NCBI GenBank assembly: GCA_016234115.1
Contig: JACRHD010000024.1
Location: forward strand, 1-64,000
Origin: Nitrospirota bacterium
GTDB lineage: Bacteria; Nitrospirota; Thermodesulfovibrionia; UBA6902
Direction: 5' to 3'
DNA length: 64,000 nt
Shown here: positions 6,515-15,093 of the stretch, in pieces
Position numbering within the stretch: position 1 is the stretch's first letter
Layout of the letters: every line of letters begins with the position of its first letter
Position numbers and translations under genes: made by a program
The notes under the pieces: generated by a model
The model's database searches: none
Told to the model about the DNA's origin: nothing
What the model saw: the letters and a program-made list of their open reading frames with translations, nothing else

Positions 6515-7567
6515 TTATTTTACTGCGCTTATCAACACTGAATCCTCTACCATCTTCTTTCTTATACCCTTCATTCCCGCCTTCAACAGCCATCCCTTCA
6601 TTTCATCCGTCGAATAACATCTTCCGCCTTCGGTGTTTACAAGCATGTTTACCGAAAAGAGCGAACCGTTTGCGGGCCGTGTCAGGTCATTGGAGATCGG
6701 AAATTCCTGGATAACGACCCTTCCGCCGCTGTTCAGGGCCTTTTTGCATTTTTTCATAAGGAGGATATTGTCCTTCTCTGAATTTGAATGCAGTATCTGG
6801 CTTGCGAATATCAGGTCATACTCCCCGCCGATATCGTCGGTGTTGAAATCACCGCGAAGGAAATTGATATTGTTGAAAAATCCCACCTGACCCCCCTTTT
6901 TCAAAGTGGGGGACACATCCCTGGCCCTTCTTGACAGAGTGGAATTTTCCCTTTTTGGCAAAGGGGGATTAAGGGGGATTTTGCCGATGAGTTTCTTCGC
7001 GATCTCGATGGTCTCCGGCCTGTCGAAGAGTGTAACGTTTATACCGTTCTTCGCCATTTCCATACTGTATGTCCCCGGCCCGCCGCCGAGGTCGAGCGCT
7101 GTCTTAACTCCTTTTAGTCCCATCGCCTCGATTACCGTCTTGACCTTCATGGACGCAAGGTCATGCATTCCGAGAATGAAGGCCTCGTGGTCATGGGCCT
7201 TACGGTAAGGCTTTCCCGTTTTTATAATCTCGTCGAGCCCCGACCAGTTCTGCCACAGGGTCTCAGCATGTCTTATTATATTGCCCTGGTAATGAGGGCT
7301 TCCGGTGACGAGGAATCGGGACGCGGTCCCGGAGTTTTGATATTTGTTATTCCGCTTTTTCAGAAGGTCCAGTCCGGCAAGGGCGTCAAGCAGGACCGTT
7401 GTCGCCCTTAAATCGGTTTTAAGCCTCGCGGAAACCGCCCCGGCCGTTTGAGGTTTGATCAGGTGATCGAATACACGGTAGTTGTTGGCGGTCAGCAGGA
7501 CCCTCGCCTGCCTGAACGCCCCCCATATCTTCCGTAATTCAATGGATTGCTCGTCAATGTTCGGCAT
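6515..7567 (-). CDS. SAM-dependent O-methyltransferase-like protein
   Basis: About 350 residues from the ATG at 7567, chosen because AAAGGA lies about 9 bases upstream. The N-terminal part (residues 1-100) is a winged-helix dimerisation domain like that of plant-type and acetylserotonin O-methyltransferases. The SAM fold starts at ALDLGGGPGTYS (motif I), with GEYDLIFASQILHS and GGRVVIQEF as later motifs. The substrate is unknown. Within the fold about 35 residues, beginning near NPPLPKRE, are encoded by an inverted repeat of intergenic type carried in frame. They fall between motif I and the third strand and must form a loop if the protein is active. Confidence 0.8.
   Translation of the reverse strand: MPNIDEQSIELRKIWGAFRQARVLLTANNYRVFDHLIKPQTAGAVSARLKTDLRATTVLLDALAGLDLLKKRNNKYQNSGTASRFLVTGSPHYQGNIIRHAETLWQNWSGLDEIIKTGKPYRKAHDHEAFILGMHDLASMKVKTVIEAMGLKGVKTALDLGGGPGTYSMEMAKNGINVTLFDRPETIEIAKKLIGKIPLNPPLPKRENSTLSRRARDVSPTLKKGGQVGFFNNINFLRGDFNTDDIGGEYDLIFASQILHSNSEKDNILLMKKCKKALNSGGRVVIQEFPISNDLTRPANGSLFSVNMLVNTEGGRCYSTDEMKGWLLKAGMKGIRKKMVEDSVLISAVK
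6889..6985. repeat. Inverted repeat inside the methyltransferase gene
   Basis: C-rich/G-rich arms (ACCCCCCTTTTTCAAAGTGGGGG and CCCTTTTTGGCAAAGGGGGATTAAGGGGG) lie in frame within the coding sequence. Related elements occur in the DinG gene (11670-11728) and between pgk and galT (37054-37120). Confidence 0.75.
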
Positions 7568-7598
7568 AAAATTATATCCTTTCATGAATGTCGCGCAG

Positions 7599-7708
7599 GC
7601 CCGTAGCGCCCTCATTTATTGGGGGCGGATTTAAACGACGGGCGATAAACGACGCATACGACGGGGATAAACCCCGTCGCTACGGGCGAGGCGCCGCCTC
7701 GTCCCTGC
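7599..7708. repeat. Intergenic inverted repeat with CGTAGCG words
   Basis: GCCCGTAGCGCC near the left end is mirrored by CGTCGCTACGGGC at the right, with internal CGACGGG/CCCGTCG words. It lies between two minus-strand genes and probably gives a hairpin in the transcript. Confidence 0.65.
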
Positions 7709-7715
7709 AAATATT

Positions 7716-7994
7716 TTACAGGCCCATTTTCTTCAGCGCGTCTTCTCCGGCGTCTTTCATTGCAGGCGCGTCTTCAGGCAGGTACAACATCACCCCGCCT
7801 TTAACGGGCCTGATTACTATCTTCCCTTCCGAGGCAAGCTGGTTTGTCACCTTAATGGGGTCTTCGCCGTCAAAGTATTTCTTGAACGCCGTGTTGAACC
7901 CGGAATAAACCGTGTGTATGCCTTTGTAACCCTCTTTTCTCAGGCTGACTATAGCCTTCTTTACAAATTCTTCGTGACTCAGTTTTTCTGCCAT
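7716..7994 (-). CDS. Conserved small hypothetical protein
   Basis: 92 residues with an excellent ribosome site (AAAAGGAGGG) before the ATG. The first half is helical (HEEFVKKAIVSLRKEGYKGIHTVYSGFN), followed by a basic strand-rich part (GKIVIRPVKGGVMLYLP). The pattern suggests a small winged-helix-like fold, but I recognise no named family. It lies 27 bases after the rmuC stop on the same strand? No: it is downstream of rmuC in transcription order, so it is likely the last gene of the rmuC unit. Confidence 0.65.
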   Translation of the reverse strand: MAEKLSHEEFVKKAIVSLRKEGYKGIHTVYSGFNTAFKKYFDGEDPIKVTNQLASEGKIVIRPVKGGVMLYLPEDAPAMKDAGEDALKKMGL

Positions 7995-8021
7995 AATGCC
8001 CTCCTTTTGCGGTTAATAGAA

Positions 8022-9563
8022 TTATTTACTGCCTCCCTCGGTTTCCACTTCCTCATTTTCCGCGTTCCCGTCGGATAGATATAATAATGATTCCTGGACC
8101 GGCAATTCCTGGATGTCCTTGAGTTTCCGCTGTATCTGCCTTGTCCTGACGCCTACAAGCTTGTCTATCTCGTCGTCCGCCTCCTTTATCTTTTCCTGCG
8201 CCTTCTTCAGGACGAGGCCGAACCTCTCAAACTCCGTCTTTACAGCTCCGAGGATATTCCAGACCTCGCTTGACCGTTTCTCAATAGCCAGCGTCCTGAA
8301 GCCCATCTGCAGACTGCTTAAAAAAGCGGACAGGGTCGTAGGCCCGGCAATCATTATTTTATGGTCTCTCTGTAACACCTCAAGCAATGCGGGCCTTCTG
8401 ACAACCTCGGCGTAAAGCCCCTCAATCGGTAAAAACATAATCCCAAAATCCGTGGTATGGGGAGGGTCGATATACTTGTCCTTTATGTCTTTGGCGAATT
8501 TCCTGATATTCCCCTCAAGGAGCTTTCCCGCTTCTTCAACCGCCGCGGGGTCCCCATGTTCATAAGCATTGACCAAGGCTTCATAATTCTCCCTCGGAAA
8601 TTTGGAATCCAGCGGCAGATAGACAATCTCTCCTGAAGCGTCCTTTCCGGGAAGCCTGATCGCAAATTCCACATTGTCCCTGCTGCCTTTTTTGGTGGCC
8701 ACATTTTTGTCATATTGCTCGGGAGTCATAATCTGCTCCAGTATATTCCCCAACATGATTTCGCCGATTATGCCGCGGGTCTTGACATTAGACAGGACCT
8801 TCTTCAGATCGCCGACCCCTACGGCAAGGTTCTGCATTTCTCCTAATCCCTTATGGACCAGCTCCAGTCTCTCACTGACTATCCTGAAAGACTGACTGAG
8901 CCTCTCTTCGAGTGTCTTGTGGAGTTTTTCATCGACTGTGGCCCTCATCTTTTCGAGCTTCTCACTGCTGTCATCCTGAATAAGCTTCAGCCTTGCTTCG
9001 ATGGTTTCTCTCATCTTGTCCAGTTTCACTTCAGTAGACTGGACCAATTCCGTCTGCCGGTTTGTCAGATTATCGAATTTCTGTTTCTGGAGGTCATTAA
9101 ATTCCCTCACGCTCGCGCTGAACCTGTCTTCAAAGGACTTCAAAGCCTTGCTCAGCTCGTCCCTGCCGTCTCTGGCGCTGGAGGCGATTTGTTCCTGCAT
9201 CAGCCTCAATTTCTCTTCAAACGTCCCGGCCGTTTTCCCAAGCTTGTCTTCAATAGAAGCGGTCAGGAAGGCAAGCTGTCTTGAAAAAATATCGAGCTGG
9301 TCTTTCTGGAGGTTGGCTATGTTGGTCATACTGTTGACTATCTCTTCCCTCAACTGCCGCGAGTTGACGGCGGTCTCTTCCCTGTTTTTCGCGATCTCCT
9401 CTTTCAGCGATCTTTCCATCCTCTCCTGGCTTTTCTCAAAGGAAGTCAATTGCGTTTCAAACTGCACGAACCTGTTCTCCGGTTTCCGGTTCAGCAATAC
9501 GACAAGCAGGATGAGCGCCGCGCCCGCCAATAATGTCAAGACTATCAGGCCCGGTTCAATCAT
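8022..9563 (-). CDS. rmuC: DNA recombination protein RmuC
   Basis: 513 residues. An N-terminal membrane anchor (LIVLTLLAGAALILLVVLL) is followed by a long coiled coil to about residue 250. The conserved RmuC nuclease-like domain follows, with NVKTRGIIGEIMLGNILEQI, VYLPLDSKFP and DFGIMFLPIEGLYAE. RmuC limits DNA inversion at short repeats; the family is related to PD-(D/E)XK nucleases. It sits 12 bases after the sixA stop, so it is co-transcribed with sixA and DUF1284. Confidence 0.95.
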   Translation of the reverse strand: MIEPGLIVLTLLAGAALILLVVLLNRKPENRFVQFETQLTSFEKSQERMERSLKEEIAKNREETAVNSRQLREEIVNSMTNIANLQKDQLDIFSRQLAFLTASIEDKLGKTAGTFEEKLRLMQEQIASSARDGRDELSKALKSFEDRFSASVREFNDLQKQKFDNLTNRQTELVQSTEVKLDKMRETIEARLKLIQDDSSEKLEKMRATVDEKLHKTLEERLSQSFRIVSERLELVHKGLGEMQNLAVGVGDLKKVLSNVKTRGIIGEIMLGNILEQIMTPEQYDKNVATKKGSRDNVEFAIRLPGKDASGEIVYLPLDSKFPRENYEALVNAYEHGDPAAVEEAGKLLEGNIRKFAKDIKDKYIDPPHTTDFGIMFLPIEGLYAEVVRRPALLEVLQRDHKIMIAGPTTLSAFLSSLQMGFRTLAIEKRSSEVWNILGAVKTEFERFGLVLKKAQEKIKEADDEIDKLVGVRTRQIQRKLKDIQELPVQESLLYLSDGNAENEEVETEGGSK

Positions 9564-9575
9564 TATTGTCTCTCA

Positions 9576-10040
9576 TCACCCGGCCATCTCCGGAACAATC
9601 ATCCACTCCACCGCCCAGCGGCCGTCATCAGACCTTTTCAGGCATACAATGCCGCCCATTCTGAAGTCTATTATATTCGCTTCCCGGTCGCCGCAGAGGA
9701 GCAGGGCCGCGAGCCCGCCGAGGTGAGGAAGATGGCCGACAAGCATCAGGTCTTCCCGAGTTTCAGTGAGGCGGTCAAACCATATCGCCGGGTCATCCTG
9801 AGGGGCCAGCCCCTCTGCCTGTATCAGCTCGCTGCCGGATTTCAGACACTCGTCTAAAACCTGGGCGGTCTGGAGCGAGCGCATTTTTCCGCTGTGAAAT
9901 ATCCGGCCGACCCTGATATCATTTTTCCCGGCGTACCCGGCGACTCTCCTGATGTCCGCGACGCCTTTGTCCGAAAGACTTCGCGAAGCGTCCTCTTCCT
10001 TCGTTAGCGCCTCCGCATGCTGAACAAGATAAAGAAACAT
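9576..10040 (-). CDS. sixA: Phosphohistidine phosphatase SixA-like
   Basis: 154 residues of the histidine phosphatase (RHG) superfamily. The N-terminal LVQHAEA carries the catalytic His, with Gln in place of the usual Arg as in many SixA proteins. The second His is in LVGHLPHLG, and RIFHSGKMRSLQTAQ holds the phosphate-binding Arg. SixA removes phosphate from phosphohistidine in relay proteins. It is followed closely by rmuC and preceded, 17 bases away, by the DUF1284 gene. Confidence 0.88.
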   Translation of the reverse strand: MFLYLVQHAEALTKEEDASRSLSDKGVADIRRVAGYAGKNDIRVGRIFHSGKMRSLQTAQVLDECLKSGSELIQAEGLAPQDDPAIWFDRLTETREDLMLVGHLPHLGGLAALLLCGDREANIIDFRMGGIVCLKRSDDGRWAVEWMIVPEMAG

Positions 10041-10057
10041 ACAACGTCCTCCCTGTG

Positions 10058-10453
10058 TTAAATTTTCAATTTCCGGTAATGCTGATTTTTCTCACACGTC
10101 TTTTTCCAGTCGCATTCAGCGCAATATTCCCCGGACCAGCGAGGGAACAGGGCCGGGACCTTTTCCTTTATTTCGCCCCAACTGACTTTTGATCCGTTTT
10201 TGACTTCGAGTAACGCCATGGCCTCACGGTCCATTTCCCTTATCGCCTTGTCTGCGTGCGCGTCGTACTCGCACTTGCGGTCTTTGAGGCAGGGACATTT
10301 TTCACATACCATGTCCGCTCCTTCGCAGACCTCGATGTATTCACTCCCGGCCCGCTTAAGGACATCTTCAAGATTTGCGGCAAAGGCGGCATCATAACCT
10401 TCTCCATTAAAGAAATGAAGACATATGAGATGATGCCCTCTCAGTCGTATCAT
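10058..10453 (-). CDS. DUF1284 cysteine-rich protein
   Basis: About 131 residues from the ATG at 10453, which has GAAAGGA upstream; a further in-frame ATG at 10510 lies inside a repeat and is rejected. It starts MIRLRGHHLICLHFF, typical of DUF1284. Two cysteine clusters, CEKCPCLKDRKC in the middle and CAECDWKKTC near the end, could bind a metal or iron-sulfur cluster. Function is unknown; a redox or metal role is inference. Confidence 0.85.
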   Translation of the reverse strand: MIRLRGHHLICLHFFNGEGYDAAFAANLEDVLKRAGSEYIEVCEGADMVCEKCPCLKDRKCEYDAHADKAIREMDREAMALLEVKNGSKVSWGEIKEKVPALFPRWSGEYCAECDWKKTCEKNQHYRKLKI

Positions 10454-10483
10454 ACATTTCCTTTCAACAGTCCTTCTTTTAAC

Positions 10484-10567
10484 GTCATGCCCGAAGCCTT
10501 TAATCGGCATCCAATGCCTTATAATTGTCCGGATTCCCGCTTATCCGATACATCGGCCGGGAATGAC
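10484..10567. repeat. Dispersed inverted repeat, GTCATxCCCG family
   Basis: Begins GTCATGCCCG and ends CGGGAATGAC with inner GGCATCCA and GGATTCCCGC words. Other copies lie at 12536-12567, 13442-13496, 16569-16720, 25883-25979 and 28088-28221. It separates the DinG gene from DUF1284 and probably acts as a transcript-end hairpin. Confidence 0.8.
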
Positions 10568-10584
10568 AAACAAAGCGGCATTAT

Positions 10585-12513
10585 CTACTTAATATTTACC
10601 CGCAGCGTTTCATTATATCCATTTTTACGGGCGTTATCCACGATTTTATTTTTCGCGGCAAAAAATCTTTTCACGTCTTTTATATCATGGACGATGTCCA
10701 TTTCGGGAAGGGAAGCGATGACCGCGCTGCCGTAGGAGCTCTTCATGAGGCGCGCGTCAAGAATAGCCACCAGGCCGTAATCGTCGGCGCTTCTTATGAG
10801 CCTTCCGAAACCCTGCCTGAGGAGAAGGACCGCGGAGGGGAGAGCAAGATCGCTGAACCAGCGTTCTCCGAGCCGTCTGCACCGTTCATCATACACGGGG
10901 TCGCCGGGCGAGCCGAAGGGCATCTTTACGATAATAACGAGGCTGAGCTTGTCTCCCTTGATATCAATTCCCTGCCAGAAAGTGGCCGTTGCCAGGAGTA
11001 CCGGGTTATCGGCCTCCCTGAACCATTCAATCAGTCTCGCGGGGGGCATCTCCCCCTGGAATTTGACGGGATATTTCAGACTGATATTGTCCCGGACAAA
11101 ATTGAGATGACTGTACGACGTAAAAAGGACCAGAGCCCTGCCCGCGGACGCGTTTATAAGGGCTTCGATGACCCCGAGGCTGCTGTGCTGAAATAATCCG
11201 CTGTTCTCCCTTACGGGCGGCGGCAGTTCCCTGTCGAGATAGAGGAGCGCCTGTTTCCTGTAATCAAAGGGGGAGCCGACGATCATTTCCCTGAAATCCG
11301 CGAGGCCGAGCCTTTCCTTTATGAAGCCGAAATTCTTTCCGGCCGTCAAGGTCGCCGAGGTCATGACGATACTGTCATAAGCGTCCGAGAGACCTTTAAA
11401 AGGGGCCCTGACTTCCACGAGATTGCTCCTGAGTTCGATACCCTTTTTGTCCCTGCTCATATAATAAACCTTGTCTTCGTCAGCCTGGCCGATGAAGTCA
11501 TCGATAACCGTCCCGAGGGAATTTATATAACTGATTGTCGTCGTAATCCGGTCCCTGGTCTCGTCATCGGGGGCGGAATCACTGCTGCTGTTCAGCCTTT
11601 TGATTATCTTGTCGAATGCAAATTGAGAATTCAGATTTTTCAAACTGTCTATGACGGAGTCGGGGATACCATTACCCCCTTTAACCGCCTTGACCCCCCT
11701 GTGTCCCCCCTTATCCAAGGGGGGAATCGAAGGAAGGGTAAAGAACTTATTCACATCCTCGAATATATGCTCAACGGACAGCTTTAACCCTTTCAGCCGG
11801 TAAAGCAGCCACGCAAGCCGTGAGTGGCTGAGCACATTTCCAAAGACAGCGGAGATGACATCCTCAAGCTGATGCGCCTCGTCGATGATCAACTGACCGT
11901 GAAACGGCAGGAAGTTAAACCCGGAAAGGGCGTCAAGCATGAGTACGTGATGGTTAACGACAAGGATGTCTTTTCTGTACAGGCCCTTGTAGTGGCTGTA
12001 GTAGAAGCAGTCGCTGTAAGAGGGGCACTGGTTTACGTTGCAGTCATCCGAGTCGCCGCAGACCTTTCCCCAGAATTCCGGGATAAACGGGAGCCCGTCC
12101 CTGTCTCCTGTATCCGTCTCCGAAGCCCATTCGAGAAATATCTTGTGCTCTTTGCTCAGCTCGGGTTGAAACTCCCGCGCCCTCTTCAGGCACAGGTAAT
12201 TGTTCTTGCCCTTGAGGATCGCAAAGGAAAACTTCTGCGGCATGACCTTTCGCAGGAATACCAGGTCCCTGTTTACAAGCTGGTCCTGGAGGGTAATCGT
12301 GGCTGTTGAGATGACCGTCTTCTCGCCCGATAAAATAGCGGGTATAAGATACGCAAACGACTTACCCACCCCCGTCCCCGCCTCTACGAGGAGGTCCTTC
12401 TTTTCAGACAGGCAATCAAGGACCGCTTCAGCCATCTCCATTTGCTGGGGGCGATGCTCGTAGTCCGGGAATTCCTTTTTCAGGATGTTGAATGCATTTT
12501 TCAACTCATTCAT
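10585..12513 (-). CDS. dinG: DinG/XPD-family iron-sulfur DNA helicase
   Basis: About 642 residues from the ATG at 12513 (a start at 12540 lies in a repeat). Walker A is VEAGTGVGKSFAY, and the DEAH box is IIDEAHQLED. Four cysteines in the CLKRAREF...CGDSDDCNVNQCPSYSDC stretch fit the [4Fe-4S] cluster of this superfamily 2 group, and motif VI is LRQGFGRLIRS. It unwinds DNA 5'-3', often at R-loops or forks. About 15 residues near PSIPPLDKGG, in the Arch-like region, are encoded by an in-frame inverted repeat of the intergenic type. Confidence 0.88.
   Translation of the reverse strand: MNELKNAFNILKKEFPDYEHRPQQMEMAEAVLDCLSEKKDLLVEAGTGVGKSFAYLIPAILSGEKTVISTATITLQDQLVNRDLVFLRKVMPQKFSFAILKGKNNYLCLKRAREFQPELSKEHKIFLEWASETDTGDRDGLPFIPEFWGKVCGDSDDCNVNQCPSYSDCFYYSHYKGLYRKDILVVNHHVLMLDALSGFNFLPFHGQLIIDEAHQLEDVISAVFGNVLSHSRLAWLLYRLKGLKLSVEHIFEDVNKFFTLPSIPPLDKGGHRGVKAVKGGNGIPDSVIDSLKNLNSQFAFDKIIKRLNSSSDSAPDDETRDRITTTISYINSLGTVIDDFIGQADEDKVYYMSRDKKGIELRSNLVEVRAPFKGLSDAYDSIVMTSATLTAGKNFGFIKERLGLADFREMIVGSPFDYRKQALLYLDRELPPPVRENSGLFQHSSLGVIEALINASAGRALVLFTSYSHLNFVRDNISLKYPVKFQGEMPPARLIEWFREADNPVLLATATFWQGIDIKGDKLSLVIIVKMPFGSPGDPVYDERCRRLGERWFSDLALPSAVLLLRQGFGRLIRSADDYGLVAILDARLMKSSYGSAVIASLPEMDIVHDIKDVKRFFAAKNKIVDNARKNGYNETLRVNIK
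11670..11728. repeat. Inverted repeat inside the DinG-type helicase gene
   Basis: Words ACCCCCTTTAACC, GACCCCCCTGTG and CCCCCTTATCCAAGGGGGG form a hairpin and are translated in frame (on the minus strand as PPLDKGGHRGVKAVKGG). Relatives are at 6889-6985 and 37054-37120. Confidence 0.75.
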
Positions 12514-12535
12514 AGCAAACTCTGTCCGGGTCTCC

Positions 12536-12567
12536 GTCATTCCCGCAATCCTTTAGCGGGAATCCAG
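12536..12567. repeat. Short GTCATTCCCGC repeat
   Basis: GTCATTCCCGC and GCGGGAAT are inverted around about ten bases. It overlaps the spurious upstream start of the DinG gene and supports the later ATG. Confidence 0.7.
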
Positions 12568-12579
12568 AACCTCTAAATA

Positions 12580-12831
12580 TTATTCTTCCTCAACAAGCTG
12601 CCATTCGGCATAGCCCGGTTTCCTCTCGTCCAACTTTTTACCCGTCAATGTCACTTTCGTTACGGTCGGATGCGTTTTAACAGTTACATACGCGCGCACC
12701 ATGTTAGCGACAGCCGCCTCCTGAAAGGTTATCTCCGTCCCGTCCCGAAGGACCACCGTGGTCCTGAGATGTTTGTGCCCCTCCGGGATTTCGGCGGTAA
12801 GTTCTTTTATGTCTTCGTTATGTATGATCAT
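12580..12831 (-). CDS. Small hypothetical protein
   Basis: 83 residues from the ATG at 12831; the start overlaps? It lies 11 bases inside the end of the upstream STAS-like gene (which ends at 12842), so the longer reading from 12855 overlaps slightly and both remain possible. Strand-rich sequence with TVVLRDGTEITFQEAAVANMVRAYV and a basic VTLTGKKLDERKPGYAEWQL end. No known family recognised. It is probably co-transcribed with the STAS-like gene. Confidence 0.6.
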   Translation of the reverse strand: MIIHNEDIKELTAEIPEGHKHLRTTVVLRDGTEITFQEAAVANMVRAYVTVKTHPTVTKVTLTGKKLDERKPGYAEWQLVEEE

Positions 12832-12841
12832 CCCAAAACCC

Positions 12842-13402
12842 TTACACCCTCTCATACACCCACACCCGCCCGCCGTCGCGGATTTCTTCTATTCTTTTTA
12901 CGAGGCGTTTTTTGTGCAGGTTCAGCAGGCGCGTGCCGCTTGTATTGGCTTCGAGCTTCATTACGTCGGAAAAGTCCCTGGCGGTGATTTTTTCCTTCTG
13001 CTCGATGAATGACAGCGTCTCTTTCAGATAATTATTGAGGTCCCCGAGGAGGGCCCTTTTCCCGTCCCTCATCTCCGCCATCACCGCGAGGTCTTTTCTC
13101 TCGAGCGCCACTTCGATGTTTTCCTTCTGGCTGTCGCTGAGTCCCGTCAGAAGGACATACCTGTCGCCGTACTCGTTGCCTAACAGGCGTGAAATAAGCT
13201 TCGCCACGATCTCATCCGCGCAGGAATAATCGATGACGCCGATCTTTGAAAAGTCGAGGGCGACGACCGCCCCGTTTTTTTCTCCGGCGATATCGCGTTC
13301 GATCCGCTCCCTTATCGCCTGTCCCGAGCGCCTGGTGACAAGGTCGGACGAGCCGTTTTTCAGTTCTTCCTTTAACAGTTTATAAATGTTGTAAGTTACC
13401 AT
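12842..13402 (-). CDS. STAS-like domain protein (DUF4325-like)
   Basis: About 186 residues from the ATG at 13402; a start at 13450 begins in a repeat element. The segment AVVALDFSKIGVIDYSCADE is characteristic of the STAS-like DUF4325 fold, where a Ser or Thr in the loop can be a phosphorylation site in related anti-anti-sigma proteins. The C-terminal ~60 residues resemble a winged helix (ITARDFSDVMKLEANTSGTR). A regulatory role in protein-protein switching is inference. First of a group of small unknown genes. Confidence 0.7.
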   Translation of the reverse strand: MVTYNIYKLLKEELKNGSSDLVTRRSGQAIRERIERDIAGEKNGAVVALDFSKIGVIDYSCADEIVAKLISRLLGNEYGDRYVLLTGLSDSQKENIEVALERKDLAVMAEMRDGKRALLGDLNNYLKETLSFIEQKEKITARDFSDVMKLEANTSGTRLLNLHKKRLVKRIEEIRDGGRVWVYERV

Positions 13403-13441
13403 TCTTGTTTGGAACCATGTTGTCACTGCAACTGTCACTTT

Positions 13442-13496
13442 ATCGGGCATCCAGCGCCTTTAATCCGGATTCCCGCTTAAGGACCGCGGGAATGAC
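13442..13496. repeat. Dispersed inverted repeat, GTCATxCCCG family
   Basis: ATCGGGCATCCAGC with GGATTCCCGC and terminal CGGGAATGAC words, a shortened member of the family described at 10484. Confidence 0.75.
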
Positions 13497-13513
13497 GGCA
13501 AAGCTTTGCCGGT

Positions 13514-13804
13514 TTACCAGAGCATCTTGTTTACGAGCTGCTCAAAGCTTGTGATCGTTTCATATCCGAGATATTCGACGGCGACGCCTTCTTCGAGGGA
13601 ATAGAAGAGGTTTTCGCCCACCTGTGAAAGCTCGCCCTCCCCGAAATACACTTTAAGATACTGGCTTATCTTCAGTTCGAGGTCGATCTCGTCCTTTGCG
13701 TAGAAGGCCTTCTCAAACCTGTGCTCGAAGTCTCCGCAGAGGAATTCAAATGTTGCTAAGTGGAGCTTTTGACCGTTATCAATTGTTACGTCTTTATCGC
13801 ACAT
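13514..13804 (-). CDS. Small acidic hypothetical protein
   Basis: 96 acidic residues with alternating strands and helices (HLATFEFLCGDFEHRFEKAFYAKDE...LEEGVAVEYLGYETI). No signal peptide or known motif. Downstream of the cysteine-rich 75-residue gene on the same strand (41 bases), so probably the same transcript. Confidence 0.6.
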   Translation of the reverse strand: MCDKDVTIDNGQKLHLATFEFLCGDFEHRFEKAFYAKDEIDLELKISQYLKVYFGEGELSQVGENLFYSLEEGVAVEYLGYETITSFEQLVNKMLW

Positions 13805-13845
13805 TCCCTGGTATCTTCCTGCCGTTTTATTGTTTCACGCCGCGA

Positions 13846-14073
13846 CTACATGTAAAATCCGTCCCACTCGTCCTTCATTTCCTCATAGGCTTCGCAATTG
13901 ATTATTTGCGCGCATTCGGGGCAGAAGCCGTCACAGCAGGTGTGATCGACATAGATGACCCCATGCTCGGCGCAGATTTCCTGTATCTGCTCCGTATTGC
14001 AGGAGCATTCACGGTATTGACTGAAAACCCCCCTGACATAAGCCCTGAAGATTTCATTATCGATATTTTTCAT
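13846..14073 (-). CDS. Cysteine-rich small protein
   Basis: 75 residues with a clear ribosome site (AGGGGGT). Seven cysteines include C-x-C early and the cluster CCDGFCPEC followed by INC, suggesting a bound zinc or iron-sulfur cluster. Family unknown. A perfect 18-bp palindrome lies about 30 bases upstream, overlapping the presumed promoter, so the gene is probably controlled by a dimeric repressor. Confidence 0.6.
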   Translation of the reverse strand: MKNIDNEIFRAYVRGVFSQYRECSCNTEQIQEICAEHGVIYVDHTCCDGFCPECAQIINCEAYEEMKDEWDGFYM

Positions 14074-14101
14074 AAGCTACCCCCTGTCGGTTTAGGGTCC
14101 A

Positions 14102-14148
14102 TTGATTCAATTGAATCAATTGAATCATAAAGCGAGTATGCTTGTCAA
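14102..14148 (-). promoter_or_regulatory. Promoter -35 box and 18-bp palindromic operator
   Basis: TTGATTCAATTGAATCAA (14102-14119) is a perfect palindrome, with an additional half-site TTGAATCAT directly after it. On the minus strand a TTGACA box (14143-14148) lies upstream; the -10 region would fall on the half-site. This looks like a repressor-controlled promoter for the small unknown genes. Confidence 0.5.
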
Positions 14149-14166
14149 GGGGTTTTCCACGGGAGT

Positions 14167-15069
14167 TTACTTTACCAGCATTTCGAGCAGGGCCTTCTGG
14201 GTGTGTAACCTGTTTTCAGCCTGATCGATGACCACGCTCTGCCGCGAATCAAGGACTTCGTCGGTTATCTCTTCACCCCTGTGCGCGGGCAGGCAGTGCA
14301 TTACAATTGCGTCGGGCTTTGCAAGGGACATGAGTCTGCTGTTGATCTGGAAGCCCTCGAACTTCTTTTTCTTCCGCTCGACCTCTTTCTCCTGCCCCAT
14401 GCTTATCCATACATCGGTATAAAGGATATCGGCGTCCCGGGCAGCGCCTGAAGGGTCCGTCAGGATTTTCACTTTTGCGCCTCCGGCTATCGCCCTCTCA
14501 TAAATCCTGCCGTCAGGCTCGTATCCCTGGGGACAGGCGAGGACCAGGTCTATTCCCGTGAGCAGAGCGGCTTCAATCAGAGAATTGGCGACGTTATTGC
14601 CGTCTCCTATGTATGCCATGCGCACGCCCTGGAGGCGGCCCTTTTTCTCCGATACCGTCAGTATGTCGGCAAGGGCCTGGCAGGGATGATGCAGGTCGGT
14701 CAGCCCGTTTACTATGGGGATCGTGGAATTGGCGGCGAGTTTTTCAATCGTGCTGTGCTCATAGGTCCGTATTACAATCCCGTGCAAATATCTTGAAAGC
14801 ACCTTTGCCGTATCTTCGACGGTTTCTCCCCTGCCCAATTGCAGGTCGTTCGTGTTTATGTAGATCGCCTGAGCGCCTAACTGATAGATGCCCGTCTGGA
14901 AAGATATTCGTGTGCGCGTTGATGTCTTGTTGAACAGTAGTCCTATGCTTTTCCCTATCAGCGGACAAGACGAACTGTCTTTGCCCGCCTTCAGCTCCGA
15001 CGCGCGTTTCAGAAGCGCGTTGAGCTCGTCCCGCGTTAAATCCAGCAATGTCAAGAAATCCTTTTTCAT
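14167..15069 (-). CDS. argF: Ornithine carbamoyltransferase
   Basis: 300 residues, typical length. Carbamoyl-phosphate binding STRTR (in NKTSTRTRISF), the catalytic HPCQ motif (DLHHPCQALAD) and the ornithine-binding HCLPAHRGEE are all present. It converts ornithine and carbamoyl phosphate to citrulline in arginine synthesis. It lies downstream of argD on the same strand, with a 180-base repeat-filled gap, so transcription may continue from argD. Confidence 0.97.
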   Translation of the reverse strand: MKKDFLTLLDLTRDELNALLKRASELKAGKDSSSCPLIGKSIGLLFNKTSTRTRISFQTGIYQLGAQAIYINTNDLQLGRGETVEDTAKVLSRYLHGIVIRTYEHSTIEKLAANSTIPIVNGLTDLHHPCQALADILTVSEKKGRLQGVRMAYIGDGNNVANSLIEAALLTGIDLVLACPQGYEPDGRIYERAIAGGAKVKILTDPSGAARDADILYTDVWISMGQEKEVERKKKKFEGFQINSRLMSLAKPDAIVMHCLPAHRGEEITDEVLDSRQSVVIDQAENRLHTQKALLEMLVK

Positions 15070-15093
15070 GTTTGTTTCCTCTTTAATTTATCT

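Noticed and set aside
8853-9726. Long plus-strand open frames opposite rmuC
   Set aside because: They are shadows of the coiled-coil coding region, rich in Ser and Leu, with no features of real proteins.
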